64,000 bases of DNA from Jackrogersella multiformis. Its lineage: Eukaryota; Ascomycota; Sordariomycetes; Xylariales; Hypoxylaceae. Shown piece by piece: positions 45,493 through 57,156 of the stretch. Numbering within the stretch: the first letter of the stretch is position 1; each line of letters begins with the position of its first letter. The position numbers were made by a program, and so were the translations under genes. The notes under the pieces are model-generated. The model saw only the letters and a list, made by a program, of their open reading frames with translations, did not search any database and was not told where the DNA came from. The stretch covers positions 2,170,001-2,234,000 of the forward strand of contig CADCXD010000002.1 in assembly GCA_902806575.1 (NCBI GenBank). Direction: 5' to 3'.

Positions 45493-47545
45493 TCAGAGTT
45501 TGTCCCACTGGCTGATTGAGACATGATTTGACCATGTAGGTTCAGATTGTTCATTTGAACTTGCGCACATGAGGTTTATTTCCGAGATCACTTCATTCTC
45601 CATTTCAGATGTCTTCAATCGTTTGGAAGCTGTATTAGACCACAAACTTGCAAAGTATGGTGACGCCTGAGAACTATTCGTGCCTGAAGTTGTGTCCATA
45701 AATTTTCTCTTACCTGACTCAGTTGGTGAAGTCAAAAGACTGCGTGTTTCTAGGTCCGGGAGTTGTTGTACAGGTGGTGCAATGACATGAGTCGGCACCC
45801 ATGTATCGGTATTTTCTTTCAGGCGAAATTTGAATCGTCCCTTGTCTGGGTGCTGTTGAAACCAGATATGGCGTTTGGCTTTGGATGCTTCTATTCTGCG
45901 TTCCGGTTCAAACATAAGACAGGACCTGATAAATTCCTGGCAATCATTACTGATCTCCTGGTGATGTGGGTCTTCAAAGACGCTATTGAGCCATTCATTT
46001 ATCGCTGCTTGGTTTATTTTCACGCTGTTGCTTGGGGCGACATGGTAGTCTGGTGCTAAAAGGAATACCACAATCATACCAAGAGACCAAATATCGACAG
46101 CTAGACCATGTGTCCGGCCGTACTCAACTTCGCTACGGGACAGTTAATAGGAAATTGTCATCAGGGCAAGGAATGATGGGTGTCTTACGGTGCCATGTAC
46201 TGGTTAGTACCAACTCGACTAGCCATGCGGCCCGAAGCTGTAGATTTTGCGAAACCTAGGTCGCCAACAATTACTCTACCGGTGGTATGTGGTCCCGTGG
46301 CGAACAATACATTTTCAGGCTTCAAATCGCGGTGTGCGATGCCCCCTTCATGCTACAAAAAGCGTCAGTAATTACTCATCGAGGCGAGGGCTATAAGGGG
46401 GTTTCTTGGGTCTTTGGGGTAATAATTCCAAGCAAGTCCAGTTAGGAATGTTGTCCCTACAGACAAGCTGAGAGGTGGTGCAGAAAATAACCCTCGACAA
46501 CATACGAGATACCTGATGGCGTTCACGATCTGTAGAATGACAAATTTAGAGTCATGCTCTGTGAAGATTCCTCGCACCAGCCGCATTGAAAATAGATCAC
46601 CCCCTGTTGCAAGCTCGGTGAATGTATAGAGGGTATGCCTCGATTGGAAGGCGTATTCAAATGTTGGGAGATTAGGCTTGCGTCGTCATTAGCAATCTAA
46701 TGTTAGAAATACGGTATAAATCGGTACATACATGTCTCAGCTTTCCAAGTATATCAGTCTCATCTACAATGCGTCTGATTAGGCCCGGCGGATGTGAGAA
46801 TCGACGAAGACGGTCAAGGTCGTGAATCTTGCAGGCAAATTGTTTCCCGGTTTTCGTGTTGGTAGCCAGATGAACAGATGCAAAGGCTCCGCTACCTAGA
46901 ACTCGGTTGCTAATGATGTATCGATCACAGAAAAGCTGTGATTCTTTGAGTTGAATTGCTGTCAACAGGGATTTCAGTTCTGCGTGGTTTAAAAGGGAGA
47001 CTCGAAATTTCCAGTGAGGTTTGATAGTAATTTCAACATCTCGGCCAAGATAAAATCCAGGAGAGGTGCCTTTCTGTTTATTCCCAATGCAGATTTCATC
47101 GACATATGTGCCTCCGAGAGATCGGCAGTCCCGAACATATATCAAGGGGGGCTGACTTTGGATGTCATCTAGATCATAGACAACCGAATAAATGACGAAG
47201 TGCTTCCTTGAGACATATGGATGATTTATGGAAATATCACTTTTAATCCTTTAGTAAGGAGTACACATAGACGGCGATAGGACTGTAACATACTTCTCAT
47301 GGTGATCTCGCCCAACATTTATCGACCGCCCTGGAAATAAGGGGATATCCATAAAGGGTCGCGAGTTATGACGGCTAGCTTTTCCATCTAACGACCTATT
47401 CACATGGAAGCCTTCTAGAATGAATAAGATATATAAGGCTTCATGTTAAAAAAGCGAAAAGGAGTTAGATCGTACCTGGAGACTTGCAGCCTTCCAACTG
47501 GTTTCCATCAACCCAGCAAGATATCTGCGCAATTGGGTGACCCAT
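45493..47545 (-). CDS. FHA-domain protein kinase, Chk2/Mek1 type
   Basis: Six exons (47545-47476, 47414-47294, 47248-46732, 46676-46506, 46352-46189, 46132-45493) give 560 residues. The N-terminal FHA domain shows INVGRD (about 54-59), HPYVSRKHF (73-81) and CRSLGGTYVDE, the glycine, serine-histidine and threonine-loop landmarks for phosphothreonine binding. The kinase follows: GSGAFASV (182-189), ACK lysine 204, HRDLKPEN (300-307), DLG (324-326) and MAPEVEYG. FHA plus kinase is the Chk2/Rad53/Mek1 layout; a single FHA and compact size favour Mek1, the meiotic checkpoint kinase that biases repair to the homolog. The DFG position is D-L-G, a tolerated variant. The last 100 residues are disordered. 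The exon 4 end was set at the GTATGT that gives AIRYL-HEGGIAHRD. Confidence 0.87.
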
Positions 47546-47730
47546 AGTGTCGAGGATATAAACCTCAAGTACCTAGGTATCTTGAAACGACGAGAGGATA
47601 TTCATTGAGAATACAAGTACAAATACAATTACAATATATTGTTACTCGGATGTGTTGGAAGAAAAGTATGAACAAATTTGTTAGGAAGGATTGGTCAGGA
47701 TTGATTTCCACTCGACATGACATTTCATTA

Positions 47731-47876
47731 GGTACTACCTACCCTACCTAGGTAGGTAGCAGCTGCCTACATACATGGTGCTTGATGCCATAAACGCAGC
47801 TTCCCTGGTGTTTTGGGTAAGAGAAGTACCTAGGTATATTGGGACTTACCTACCTAGGTAGGTAGGTAGGTACTAA
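47731..47876. repeat. CCTAGG palindrome cluster
   Basis: Two dense groups of TACCTAGGTAGGTA units 65 bases apart, in the promoter side of the FHA kinase gene. Same family as the other clusters. Confidence 0.65.
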
Positions 47877-48154
47877 GTTTTAGCAATATCTACCTGTAGG
47901 CAGGTGCGCTGGTTTGAAAAGACTTCCAACAAACCTTCTAAGGTTAGGTTGAGCTGGGAGAGGCAGTCTCTCCCACCACCTACTTGCCTACCGAAGTAGG
48001 TAGGTACTACATACCTAAGGAAAATATCAAGTCTTGCGTAAGCATTTGGGCAGTAGCCGTATTAGATAAGTGATATAATACAGATCTCTAGACTCATAAT
48101 AAAAACCAATATACCTTAGGTACTATATTTCACTTGAATTGTTTGCTGTCAAGG

Positions 48155-48371
48155 AGAAGGGCGTTACTGGAAGTGTAGATGAATAGTGGAAAAGTCATAG
48201 TAATAACACTGTTTTATACTGTACATTTCCTATCCCTTAAAGTAAAATCTAAGGTAACTTAGACGTGTTTTAGCTGTTGATTAGATAATCAGGAAATGGT
48301 AAACTTACAGTGTAAGACAGTATAATAATATAATTATACGGTTTGCACTTCTAGTGTAGTGACGCCCTTCT
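48155..48371. mobile_element. MITE-like element with nested inverted repeats
   Basis: The ends are inverted: AGAAGGGCGTTACT at left and AGTGACGCCCTTCT at right, with AAGTG blocks just inside. A second inverted pair lies deeper: TAATAACACTGTTTTATACTG at left (about 48201) answers CAGTGTAAGACAGTATAATAA at right (about 48309), each shown in part. The 217 bases hold no coding frame. Most arm mismatches are C/T. No clear target duplication was found. Confidence 0.55.
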
Positions 48372-48867
48372 GCGGGGCTAAAGTTAAACTGAAGTAATTG
48401 TTCATTCTAAACTGTGTGCCACGGAAGCTGCACCGGTTCTGCGGTTGAACGGCCACAATCCGGGAAGGTACGATAGGTACGTACCTTCCGAAGAATAGCC
48501 GCCCAGGCGGTCACAACCCTAACATTTCTTACCTACTTCTTCATTTCGTTCCACTCCCAAAATTTCCTTTCTTCTTCACAGCTTCATCAACAAAGCAACT
48601 CATCGAAAGCAACCTGTAAGTACATACGACTCTTCAAATCCCCATCATCCTACATTTAAATACAATAATCACAAACATGGTTCAATCCTTTTGTAATTTC
48701 ATTGACCGCGCGCACTTATTTTCCTCGTCGCGTCGTCATTTTTGTACGATTCGTTCGGTTCTTCCCCGCGATCGATCTTCGTCACCATCCACTACTTGCC
48801 TCCACCACAACCATACTATTAACAGAAGTGTCAAAGACTAACATCAACGAACAGCCTAGTCGCCAAG

Positions 48868-49016
48868 ATGAGAGCCAAGTGGAGAAAGAAGAGAGTTCGT
48901 CGCCTCAAGCGCAAGAGAAGAAAGATGAGAGCTCGCAGGTATGTTATCTGAATACACGCGTCTTTTCTATCTATGTGAGCCCAGTACTAATTGAACTCCC
49001 CCTCTACAGCAAGTAA
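48868..49016 (+). CDS. RPL41: 60S ribosomal protein eL41
   Basis: Exons 48868-48938 and 49010-49016 encode the 25-residue protein: MRAKWRKKRVRRL followed by KRKRRKMRARSK. This is the smallest ribosomal protein and matches eukaryotic eL41 almost residue for residue; it sits at the subunit bridge. The last serine codon is split by a 71-base intron with donor GTATGT, branch-like ACTAAT and acceptor CTACAG, so only LYS and the stop lie in exon 2. Intron presence in such a tiny gene and a leader that also seems spliced are typical of fungal ribosomal-protein genes. Other longer frames over the same DNA (48702-49016) are chance. Confidence 0.95.
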
Positions 49017-49849
49017 ACATATCAACACTACTCGATCTCAGCGCCTCTCCGCCAGACCACATCGTGTCTTGACAATCACCATTTTTCAGTCAACACATCC
49101 GCAATCAGCATTCGGTACTCGACCACTACATTGACGATTCCTCGGCTCATGGCGGTGTCCACATGACACCAAGGAAAACATCAAAGGAAGGAGTAAAAGC
49201 TGTGGAGGTTTGGCATAATGACGACAGTGAACTGGAAAGGAGGATAGCTGGTCAATTACCATCGAGTGGAGACCAACAGTTGTGTTTACGCATCGCAGAA
49301 CAAGGGAGCCATAGTGCTTTGGACTGTTCATGATCATTGCCAAAAAAATTGGGATCAAGTTGCTAGTCAATAGATTTGCGAGTGGTGATCCAGTACATTG
49401 ATGTCTTGCCTGTGATTCTTACCTGTGATTCCTGCCTATGATTCCTACGAAAGTTACCTAGGTACTTACCTGATGAAACAGAAGTTGCCGAAGCTCCTAG
49501 GTGAGATTGTTAATGACGTCTTCGTATGTTACCCCTCCTTCTAAGAAAGAGGACCCGATCTATGATCGTTAATCTTGCTTTAAGCCGTGCCTTATAATAA
49601 GTGGGTTCATTAGTTTCCGCCCGTTAAAGGGATATTTTTAGCTCTAACGCGTGATTTCTAGCGTACCTAGGTACCTAGGTAAATTTAGAACTCCCTCCAG
49701 TGAACGTAGCAGCGTGGTACATATACCTACCTACTGCACTTTATCTACCTACTGCAAAAACAAAAGTGACTTTAACGGTTTACGGTGTTTATTTTCACGA
49801 ACAAGTTGATTCTGCGCTCCGCATTTGAACCTTTCACACCTTTGGAACG
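49017..49849. other. Intergenic region: eL41 3' UTR and APH-gene promoter
   Basis: No gene is called. A minus-strand frame at 49086-49370 overlaps the probable eL41 3' UTR and looks random. Palindromes occur at 49457-49470 and 49664-49682, and CTACCTACTGCA is repeated twice near 49724-49756. Confidence 0.5.
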
Positions 49850-50671
49850 ATGGAATCAGGTAGGGCCAACTACGTCTCGGGTATATGCGACTCCTAATAC
49901 CGACCAGATGAGGAGTTTAGCGGGCCTGTTGTTGTTTCTCGGCAGGGCGGATGCCAAATTCAACTAATCGGCCCTGGAGTCGTGTCTAAGAGAGGGAGAC
50001 GGGTGACGAAGAATGAAGCGGTAGCCCTTCAGCTTGTCAAGGAGCATACTGATGTACCCGCTCCTACTTTATATTCATCTGCGTTCTATGTAAAAAATGG
50101 TCGCGAATGCGGTTCTATGCTGATGGGGCTGATTGAGGGAACATCTCTTAATCATATATGGGACGGGTTTGATGACGACGTCAAGCTTCGTATTTGTAGG
50201 GAGATATGGGACATCGTGGTCAAACTGCGGAAGATCCCGCGCCCCGGAGAACTTTCGCATCTCTATCAATGCAGCGCGGACGGATTGCCCAGTACTGATG
50301 TGCTTATTCAAGACTTGGGTTCGCCTCCGGCTCAGATTTTGGACGATGATGCGCTACGAGACCGGATTTACGAGCGCTATATTCACTTCAACGGTCGGCT
50401 ACACGAGGGCACGCTCCCCGACATCCTGCCCCGCTCAAGTGTTTCCGTGTTTACTCACGGAGATCTGACGCCGAGGAACATCATAGTTCAAGGAAGCCAC
50501 ATTGCTGGCATCATTGATTGGGAAACCGCCGGCTGGTTCCCAGACTACTGGGAATATGCAAATATGATGAAGCCGTCGGGCGATCATGATTGGATGGGAT
50601 GGATGGATCGGACGAAGCCGAAAGAATGGGATATTGACGGCATTGTAAAATCCAGGAAAGTCTTGTTCTAG
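49850..50671 (+). CDS. APH-fold small-molecule kinase
   Basis: Two exons, 49850-49859 and 49908-50671, give 257 residues. The ten-base first exon (ATG GAA TCA G) is chosen because the 48-base intron after it (GTAGGG...TCCTAATA...ACCAG) is the join that gives an ATG start and the family-like beginning MES-DEEFSGPVVV. Aminoglycoside-phosphotransferase-fold landmarks follow: GPGVVSKRGRRVTKNEAVAL with the N-lobe lysine, a hinge region MGLIEGTSL, the catalytic loop FTHGDLTPRNIIV (H187, D189) and IIDWETAGWFPDYWEY, where D is the metal-binding residue. Fungi have many such paralogs with unknown substrates; a resistance role is not implied. An alternative 65-base intron (donor at 49881) also keeps phase but has no upstream ATG. 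Confidence 0.85.
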
Positions 50672-51414
50672 TTTATAGAAAGATTTATCTAGATATAAGA
50701 CCGGCAAGATGTGAACTTTCTCCTTTCTCTCGGAAATGACCTTTCGTACCGCCTTGCCGGGCTAGACTGGAGAGACGACTTTCCGCAGGCCCCAACACCT
50801 GGAGCTTCAGCAGACGCGCACTAAGCGTACAACCTACCTCGAGTTACTACCAGGATGAAGAACTTACCTAGACTCTGCAAATCAGAGAGAGCAGGGCTAT
50901 CGTCGCTATTGGAGGATGAATCTAGGTATAGGCCAAATCAGTCAGGCTCAACAGCAAGGCTAGGCGGCTTGGGATAGTCTAAATGCGCGGCAAGATTTAT
51001 GCTAGGAGTGTTACCTAGGTATTTCAAGTCGACCTCTAGACTAAAGCCAAACCAGTCTCCCAGCCCAAAATTCATATCCGTACCTAATGAGATAACGGCG
51101 CTCTTATATGATTGGCTTATTCACCTTGTATCCCCAGCTTACCTAGGTACCAAGGTACGTAGTATCGATAAAGAAATGGGGCATATCTACTTTAAACTTC
51201 ATGCTGTGGGGTAAGTATATTCACCGCCTGCCTAGTTAGGTAATTTATCGGTAACTTGCATTAACTGGCAGATAATTTCTTTTTAAAGTTCTTTTCTTTC
51301 ATCAACTTAATCCCACTTACATTCCACTTGCGAAATTTGCATTTGCATTCGCATTTGCATTCGGGTTTTCAATTTCACTGCAACTCCTCCAACTCTGATC
51401 TATACCTCCCAATC
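50672..51414. other. Intergenic region, RPA49 promoter
   Basis: No gene is seen. Palindromes at 51012-51020 and 51140-51155. Just before the RPA49 ATG, at 51330-51365, the sequence GCATTTGCATTCGCATTTGC is a short tandem of TTGCA/TTCGCA units, followed by a pyrimidine-rich leader. Confidence 0.55.
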
Positions 51415-52906
51415 ATGGCGGAACATAAAGAGAAGAAGCGAAAACGTGGTGAGGATGGGTCCCAGAGGCCAAAGAAGAAAGTCGCCATTCAGACTCCTTC
51501 TGAACCGTCGCAATCCAACATTATCAGGGTATGCTCTGTTCAGACTGCGAAGACTTGTCCTCCGGTGATAGGTATGGCATTTCACATATCATCGTAGTTA
51601 GTTAGTTGTTCTCTACCTATAATTAACCTCTTTGCTACAGCTACATCTCCTGGTCTCTGCCTTCCAAGTTCAATGAATTTCCAGGCATATACAACACCGC
51701 AGCCTACAAGTTCTAGGCGAAGCAAGAAAACCGGTTCCCATTCATCTAAACTCCTATTACACACCTCCTCTTATGGCAAATTGGATTATACAGCAAAGGA
51801 GGAAGGTCCAGGTGGCCACGAGTCGCATCTGAAGCACTACATCGGAGTCTATGACCCCCAAACCGGCAAGTTGGCGGTAGTCGAAGCCAAAAAGATGGCC
51901 GTCAGAGGTATGGTTCGTGCACAAAAACCTCCCGAGGAATATACTGCAGAGGGAGAAGCCCCCAAGGTAAACATAATATATTTCCCTCTACCTCTGTCTC
52001 TATCTAGTAGGGAGATGCTTAACTATCGTATAGACAATGTTCGAACTCAGAAACAACCTCGGCGAGGCATTCGGAACCAAGAAGGCCAAGAAGGCCCTCG
52101 CAGCAGTTACCGAGAACGCCATCGCTCCAGAACAAGCTATTGCCGATGTTGGTGAAAATCCACAGAAGCTCAGCTCCTCCACCCTAGCACTGATGGAGTC
52201 GATCAACGATGTCACGATGGGAATGGCATCTAAAGAGGACCTTCAGGCACAAGCCGACGCAGCAAAACCGATCCCTCCAGGAAACTTTGATGCCCAAGAG
52301 GTCCAGGATGTATACACACCCGAACAACTGATCGGAGGCGATATATTGAATGCTATACCAATCAGAGATTGGCAAGAGCAGCTTAAGAAGGGGGCAAACA
52401 AGTCGATGACAAGTTCATTCGTTGCGAATCGACTTGTTCCCGTCGGGGAGGGTCCGAATTCAGTGCACAAATTACGAGCCCTTCGATATCTAGATTTCCT
52501 TATCACATTCGCCAAAAGTGCCAGGCCAGGAAAGGAGAGAGGCACAAAGCGAATCCCGCCGAGGGACAAGCTAAGGGAATTTTTGAAGCCAGCCCCGGAG
52601 CCTGTCATTGAGAACATCAGGCGAAAGTTCTCCTCCAATGGGGAGATAAGGAAATTCCACAACGACTTGATATACACTTACTGCTGCGCCCTCGCAGCGG
52701 TCCTGTCGAATTACAACTTCGACACAAGCCGCATCAGACTTGATCTGGGCCTAGATGAGAAGCAATTCGGCCAGTATTTCCGCGAGATTGGCGGTAAGGT
52801 TAAGATCGAGAGAGGTGTAGAGAAGGGTACGCACGTGCAAATAGCCGTTCTAGCTCTGCCGCTAGAATTCCCGAAGGTCAGATACCAACGTCCGCGCGGA
52901 CGTTGA
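51415..52906 (+). CDS. RPA49: DNA-directed RNA polymerase I subunit RPA49
   Basis: Three exons (51415-51571, 51641-51966, 52034-52906) give 451 residues. RPA49 forms a TFIIF-like heterodimer with RPA34.5 on RNA polymerase I and aids rDNA initiation and elongation in the nucleolus. It opens with a basic stretch KEKKRKRGEDGSQRPKKK, a probable nuclear/nucleolar signal. The dimerisation half has PPVIATSPGLCLPSS and HLKHYIGVYDPQTGKLAVVEA, family-typical; MFELRNNLGEAFGTKKAKKA marks the linker. The C-terminal tandem winged-helix half contains NRLVPVGEG, HKLRALRYLDFLITFAKS and LDEKQFGQYFREIGGKV. All three joins keep phase. Certainty is high for family, good for splice sites. Confidence 0.92.
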
Positions 52907-54067
52907 TGTGTCGGGGAAAGATCACAGCGCCTATCACACACCTCGGGCACATCATGTAGCCTCCAGAAACAAAATAACCGTAAATGGTGGACTGTTTGTT
53001 CTACGGATCTGGGAGGGTGTCGGGCGCAGCAACGACTAGCAAGGAATGTTGTTTGGTATTGTCTTAATGGTGTGTTCGTATACTTACGACAGGAAGGGTA
53101 GTCGCCGGCGGTTTGATCCGGCTGGATACCCGTAGATTCAGTCGAGCCAAATTCTAGACTTTTCCACATCAGTCTCCTAATGGTCAGAGACCTAGCACGC
53201 CATACATAGTATAACTGCTACCGGGAAATTAGTTGCTAATTTTTGGTTCATTTTAATTGGGACCGTCAAGACCGGGCTAAGAGACTTTCAAGGTTAGTAA
53301 AATATCCAGTCCCCTTAACACCAAAATGGTTTACTAAAATCCCGAGTAGCCCGGAGGAATGGGTTAAATGTGAGCTTCATATTTGACTTATAAAATAGTT
53401 ATTAAATGGTAGACTACTGCAATACACATATGGCCTGGCCTATCTACGTCCGGCCTTTCGCGGTTTGTCAAAGTGCGGTTGGACGGGAAGAATTCGCTCG
53501 ACCCGCCGGGACACCGCCGGAGCCGATCCACGGCGCTCCCCTTGAACGGGTGATGAACTCTTTACGATCACCGATTGATAATAATTAGTTATGATTCGCA
53601 AGCGCAGGTCCTCGTAATGGAGAAAAAAAAAAAAAAAACACGGACGTAATTATTTCAGCAACTATTATGCTCGGCCGCCAAGGGTCCAGGAGAATTTCTC
53701 AGTGCTAGCACCTGCAGAGAAAACGTTCGCACAATCGAACCCCTGGAATGGTGCAATAGATAAGGTCGCAGCGACCAGTGTTCGTCCGCCCTCATGACGT
53801 GATCGCAGACGCAACAATAGCAATCGGGGCATAACACCGGAATGTGTTAGCGGCGATTGGTTTGTATGGTAATGCAAGTCGCCTGCAGCCGAGAGAACCC
53901 GTACAAATATGCAGGCGTGCCGAGATACATCAGGGCAGACCTCTGGGAAGGTACGGCGGTAGAATTGGCTGTACTATCTACTGCTGCAAGGAGTAATTGT
54001 CAGAGCCTATAGTCTCTTTCCATCCTTACTGCCTAGCTCTCGTGTGCGACCAACATACACAGGGACA
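52907..54067. other. Intergenic region
   Basis: No gene is called. A 60-codon frame at 53406-53588 has an ATG but nothing recognisable. A 16-base A run is at 53623-53638. The GC content is moderate and no palindrome clusters are present, unlike other spacers. Confidence 0.5.
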
Positions 54068-55853
54068 ATGGCAAGCGATTTAAAGGACAGAGTCGAGGTG
54101 TCCGACACGGATCCGGACACCAAGGAGATCTCTACCTCGAAAGACGCGGCGGACCAGAGCCGCTCTTCCGCGGAGACGACGAAGGGAGACGAAGAGTACG
54201 GCTCGGCCGACAACCACATATTCTCCGACCCGGTCGTGGCCGAGCACTGGCGCGCCGTGTACGAGAAGGCGCGCTACGAGAACCGGCACCGCTTCGATCC
54301 CAAGTACAAGTGGACGGCGGAGGAGGAGAAGCGGCTGGTGAGGAAGATCGATGCGAGGATAATGGTCTGGGCCTGGCTCATGTTCTGCGCCCTCGACATG
54401 CACAGGAGGAACATCAACAGGGCTATCTCGGATAACATGCTGGCTGAGATTGGTAAGTCCCCTTCCGCGATTGGCGTCGCGTCGCTCATATACTATAACA
54501 GCGACGGGTGGAGAAGTTGCTGCGCAGAGTTTGGAATGCTAATTAATGGTTTGGGGTTTAGGCATGAACACGAACGATTACAACTACGGCCAGACCATCT
54601 TCCTCGCCTGCTTCCTCGCCGCGGAGCTGCCCAGCGGGCTAGTGAGCAAGAAGCTCGGAGCGGACGTCTGGATTCCTACGATCATGGTGGGATGGTCGAT
54701 CACGGCTATGTCGCAGGCATTCCTCCATAACAGAGCTGCCTTCTACGCCATCAAGGCTCTCCTCGGCCTCCTGATGGGTGGCTTCATCCCAGACATCGTG
54801 CTCTGGCTCACGTACTTCTACAAGAGCAGGGAGCTTCCCCTGCGCCTAGCTTGGTTCTGGACGGCTCTGAGCACGGTGAATATCGTCGGCTCTCTCCTCG
54901 CCGCCGGGATTCTCCAGATGCGCGGGATCAATGGGTGGAGCGGATGGCGGTGGCTGTTTCTGATCGAGGGGCTGATCACTACGATCATCGGCGTCTTCTC
55001 CTGGGGGCTCATGCCGCCCGGTCCTACGCAGACTAGGCATTGGTTCCGAGGCAAAGACGGGTGGTTTACCGACCACGAAGAGTCCATCTTGGTCAACCGG
55101 CTGCTCCGCGACGATCCAAGCAAGGGCGATATGAACAACAGGCAAGCCCTCGGGCCTAGCCTGGTCTTCAAAGCGGTCAAGGACTGGGAGATGTGGCCGT
55201 TATACATCATCGGCCTCACAACGTACATCCCCCCCGCGCCGCCCAACAACTACCTGTCGTACATCCTCCGGCAGCTCGGGTTCTCGGTGTTCAACGCCAA
55301 CCTCCTGGCGATCCCGTCGCAGTTCCTCTTCGCCGTCAACCTCATCGTGGTGACGTGGATATCGCGGCGCGTGAACGAGCGGTCCATCATCTCGTCCAGC
55401 TCCAACATCTGGATCTTCCCGTGGCTGTTGGCGTTGGTGCTCCTGCCCACGACCGCATCGCCCTGGGTGCGGTACGCGATGCTGACGGGGCTGCTGTCGT
55501 ACCCGTACTGCCACGCGATCCTGGTGGCGTGGAACGCGAAGAACAGCAACGCGGTGCGCACGCGCGCCGTCTCCGCGGCCCTGTACAACATGTTCGTGCA
55601 GAGCGGCAACATCATCGCCAGCAACATCTACCGCGACGACGACCAGCCGCTGTACCGCCGCGGAAACCGCGTCCTGCTGGGCATCACCGTGTTCAACATC
55701 GCGCTGTTCTACCTGGTGAAGGTGTTCTACCTCTGGAGGAACAAGGTCCGCGACCGCAAGTGGGACGCCTTGACCCCCGAGGAGAAGGAGAACTATGTCC
55801 TGACGACGAAGGACGAGGGCATGCAGAGGCTGGATTTCCGGTTCGCCCATTAA
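54068..55853 (+). CDS. MFS transporter, Dal5-type (second copy, divergent)
   Basis: Two exons, 54068-54452 and 54562-55853, give 558 residues with twelve likely helices. An acidic Ser-rich cytosolic head precedes KYKWTAEEEKRLVRKIDAR and IMVWAWLMFCALDMHRRNIN, the family's first helix with R-R-N-I-N in place of the usual D-R-x-N. NTNDYNYGQTIFLACFLAAE, GWSGWRWLFLIEGLIT, SGNIIASNIYRDDDQPLYRR and a closing DFRFAH-type tail are ACS-family text. The subgroup is close to vitamin and allantoate permease relatives, but the substrate is not identifiable. It has only one intron, against eight in the transporter at 22 kb, and much higher GC in third positions, so the two are not recent duplicates. Confidence 0.9.
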
Positions 55854-57156
55854 GAAGGCGGGACTGTTAATATCATGGTTCGTACATATATAGATGCTAA
55901 ATTAGATATGGCTGGCTGTTCATTGGGGTGCTACGACTAGAATGTTACTAGACCTAAAATGCGTGTTAGCCACACCCTTTTCGGCCGATACCTACATAGG
56001 TCGATCTAGTATAGTTATCTCGAGTACGTTGTATATAGGTACTCTGGGGTGAGGCCTGAAATAAAATCACAGGTGTTGTACATCGCGAAACTTCCTTAGG
56101 TAGCATGAAGTGATCTTCCAATCGTGGCACCAAGGTGCCTGTCTACTGTACCGAACAAGTTTAGCCTACTATGTCGTCCCAAACTCTGGGCGTTCGCAGA
56201 TCTGACGATTCACACGCCTAGGCCTATCTGGGCAGCCATCTCGTGTAGTTCGATAGATCGTGCTTATTTATGGATTAGCAGATCATGACATCTGATCCTG
56301 TCGAGGGTTCGATCAATTAGGTAGTGAACCTATCGTCTGTTGTCTTGAGTCGCTGCATAAACTCCTGAGGAATTCTTTCAAGACGGGTGGCGTTTCGTCT
56401 GGGTCTCGAATGGCACAGGCCCCATGTGCCCTCGCTAGGATCACCACATTGAGACAGGGGGGGGCGTTCCACCTTCTGATTGGTCCACACAGGCTAGAAT
56501 TGGTAAATACTTTGGTACCTATCAGTGATGCCATCTCAAACATCGAATTGTTCTTCTGACAACCCGCTACGTTCTAGTGAAGCTGTGGTAGATTACAGGG
56601 TACAACAGCATAGTCAAATCCCCAAATAGCTACCTAGATATGTGCCGCACGGGACACCCGCACCAGGTCACTGAGTCTTGTATTAGTTTAGCTTCAGGAG
56701 CCCAAGCCGGGACCAGTAGCTTGATTATTACCTTAAAATAAGAGCCGCACATGAAGCCGAACGAATCAGACTTTGAGCTCTGGTACCTAGGGCATGGGAG
56801 AAGTCACCGTCCTTGGCGCTGTGAGGAGTGACCGGATGGTCGACCATCCGAAGGGGAGAAGGAGATCGTGGAAATCATCAACCAGAAAGCAGATCGTTAG
56901 ATCGCCGTCTAGGTAAGACGGTATATAGAGAGAATGATCCCCTTCGCAAGGAATATGATCGCCTTATGAGTATCCGTATGATCGTGTACTGGTAGATCAT
57001 CTCGCTTCGTCTTACCTTTCCTTCATTTTTTTCTTCGACGCCCGAGAGGTAGTCTTGATTTTCGTTCTTTATACATAGTTTGTAAACCCACTACAGTCCT
57101 TTGAAAGGCTTTTCTTGTACATTCATTCTTGCTTCTGGAAAGCCAGCTTTGACAAT
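55854..57156. other. Intergenic region
   Basis: No gene is seen. It is free of dense palindrome clusters apart from ACCTAGGGC near 56786. Upstream of the secreted-protein gene, 57000-57150 is T- and C-rich (CTTACCTTTCCTTC, TTTTTTTCTTCG) and probably contains its promoter and leader. Confidence 0.5.

Larger units (their letters stand above)
47546..48867. other. Divergent promoter region with repeats
   Basis: Between the FHA kinase (minus) and eL41 (plus). It holds palindrome clusters at 47731-47760 and 47826-47876, an inverted-repeat element at 48155-48371 and the probable eL41 leader from about 48530 on, C/T-rich with a GTAAGTACAT donor (48617) and a TTAACAG acceptor (48828-48834), which suggests one or more 5' UTR introns. 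Confidence 0.55.

Noticed and set aside
48702..49016. 104-codon frame over the eL41 gene
   Set aside because: No ATG at its head and no conservation; eL41 in another frame is unambiguous.
49086..49370. 94-codon minus-strand frame
   Set aside because: Lies in the probable eL41 3' UTR; no recognisable content.
26000..50000. Secondary-metabolite biosynthetic cluster
   Set aside because: A regulator, transporter, UGT and ALDH are present but no PKS, NRPS, terpene synthase, DMATS or RiPP core is seen.
53406..53588. 60-codon ATG frame
   Set aside because: Short, no conserved text and isolated; chance cannot be excluded.
55193..55870. Long overlapping frames on both strands inside the second MFS gene
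   Set aside because: Shadows of GC-rich coding DNA; Arg/His/Val-rich text with no domain.
56280..56330. tRNA-like GGTTCGATC box
   Set aside because: No cloverleaf can be drawn around it; no A box at the right spacing. No tRNA or rRNA gene was found anywhere in the window.
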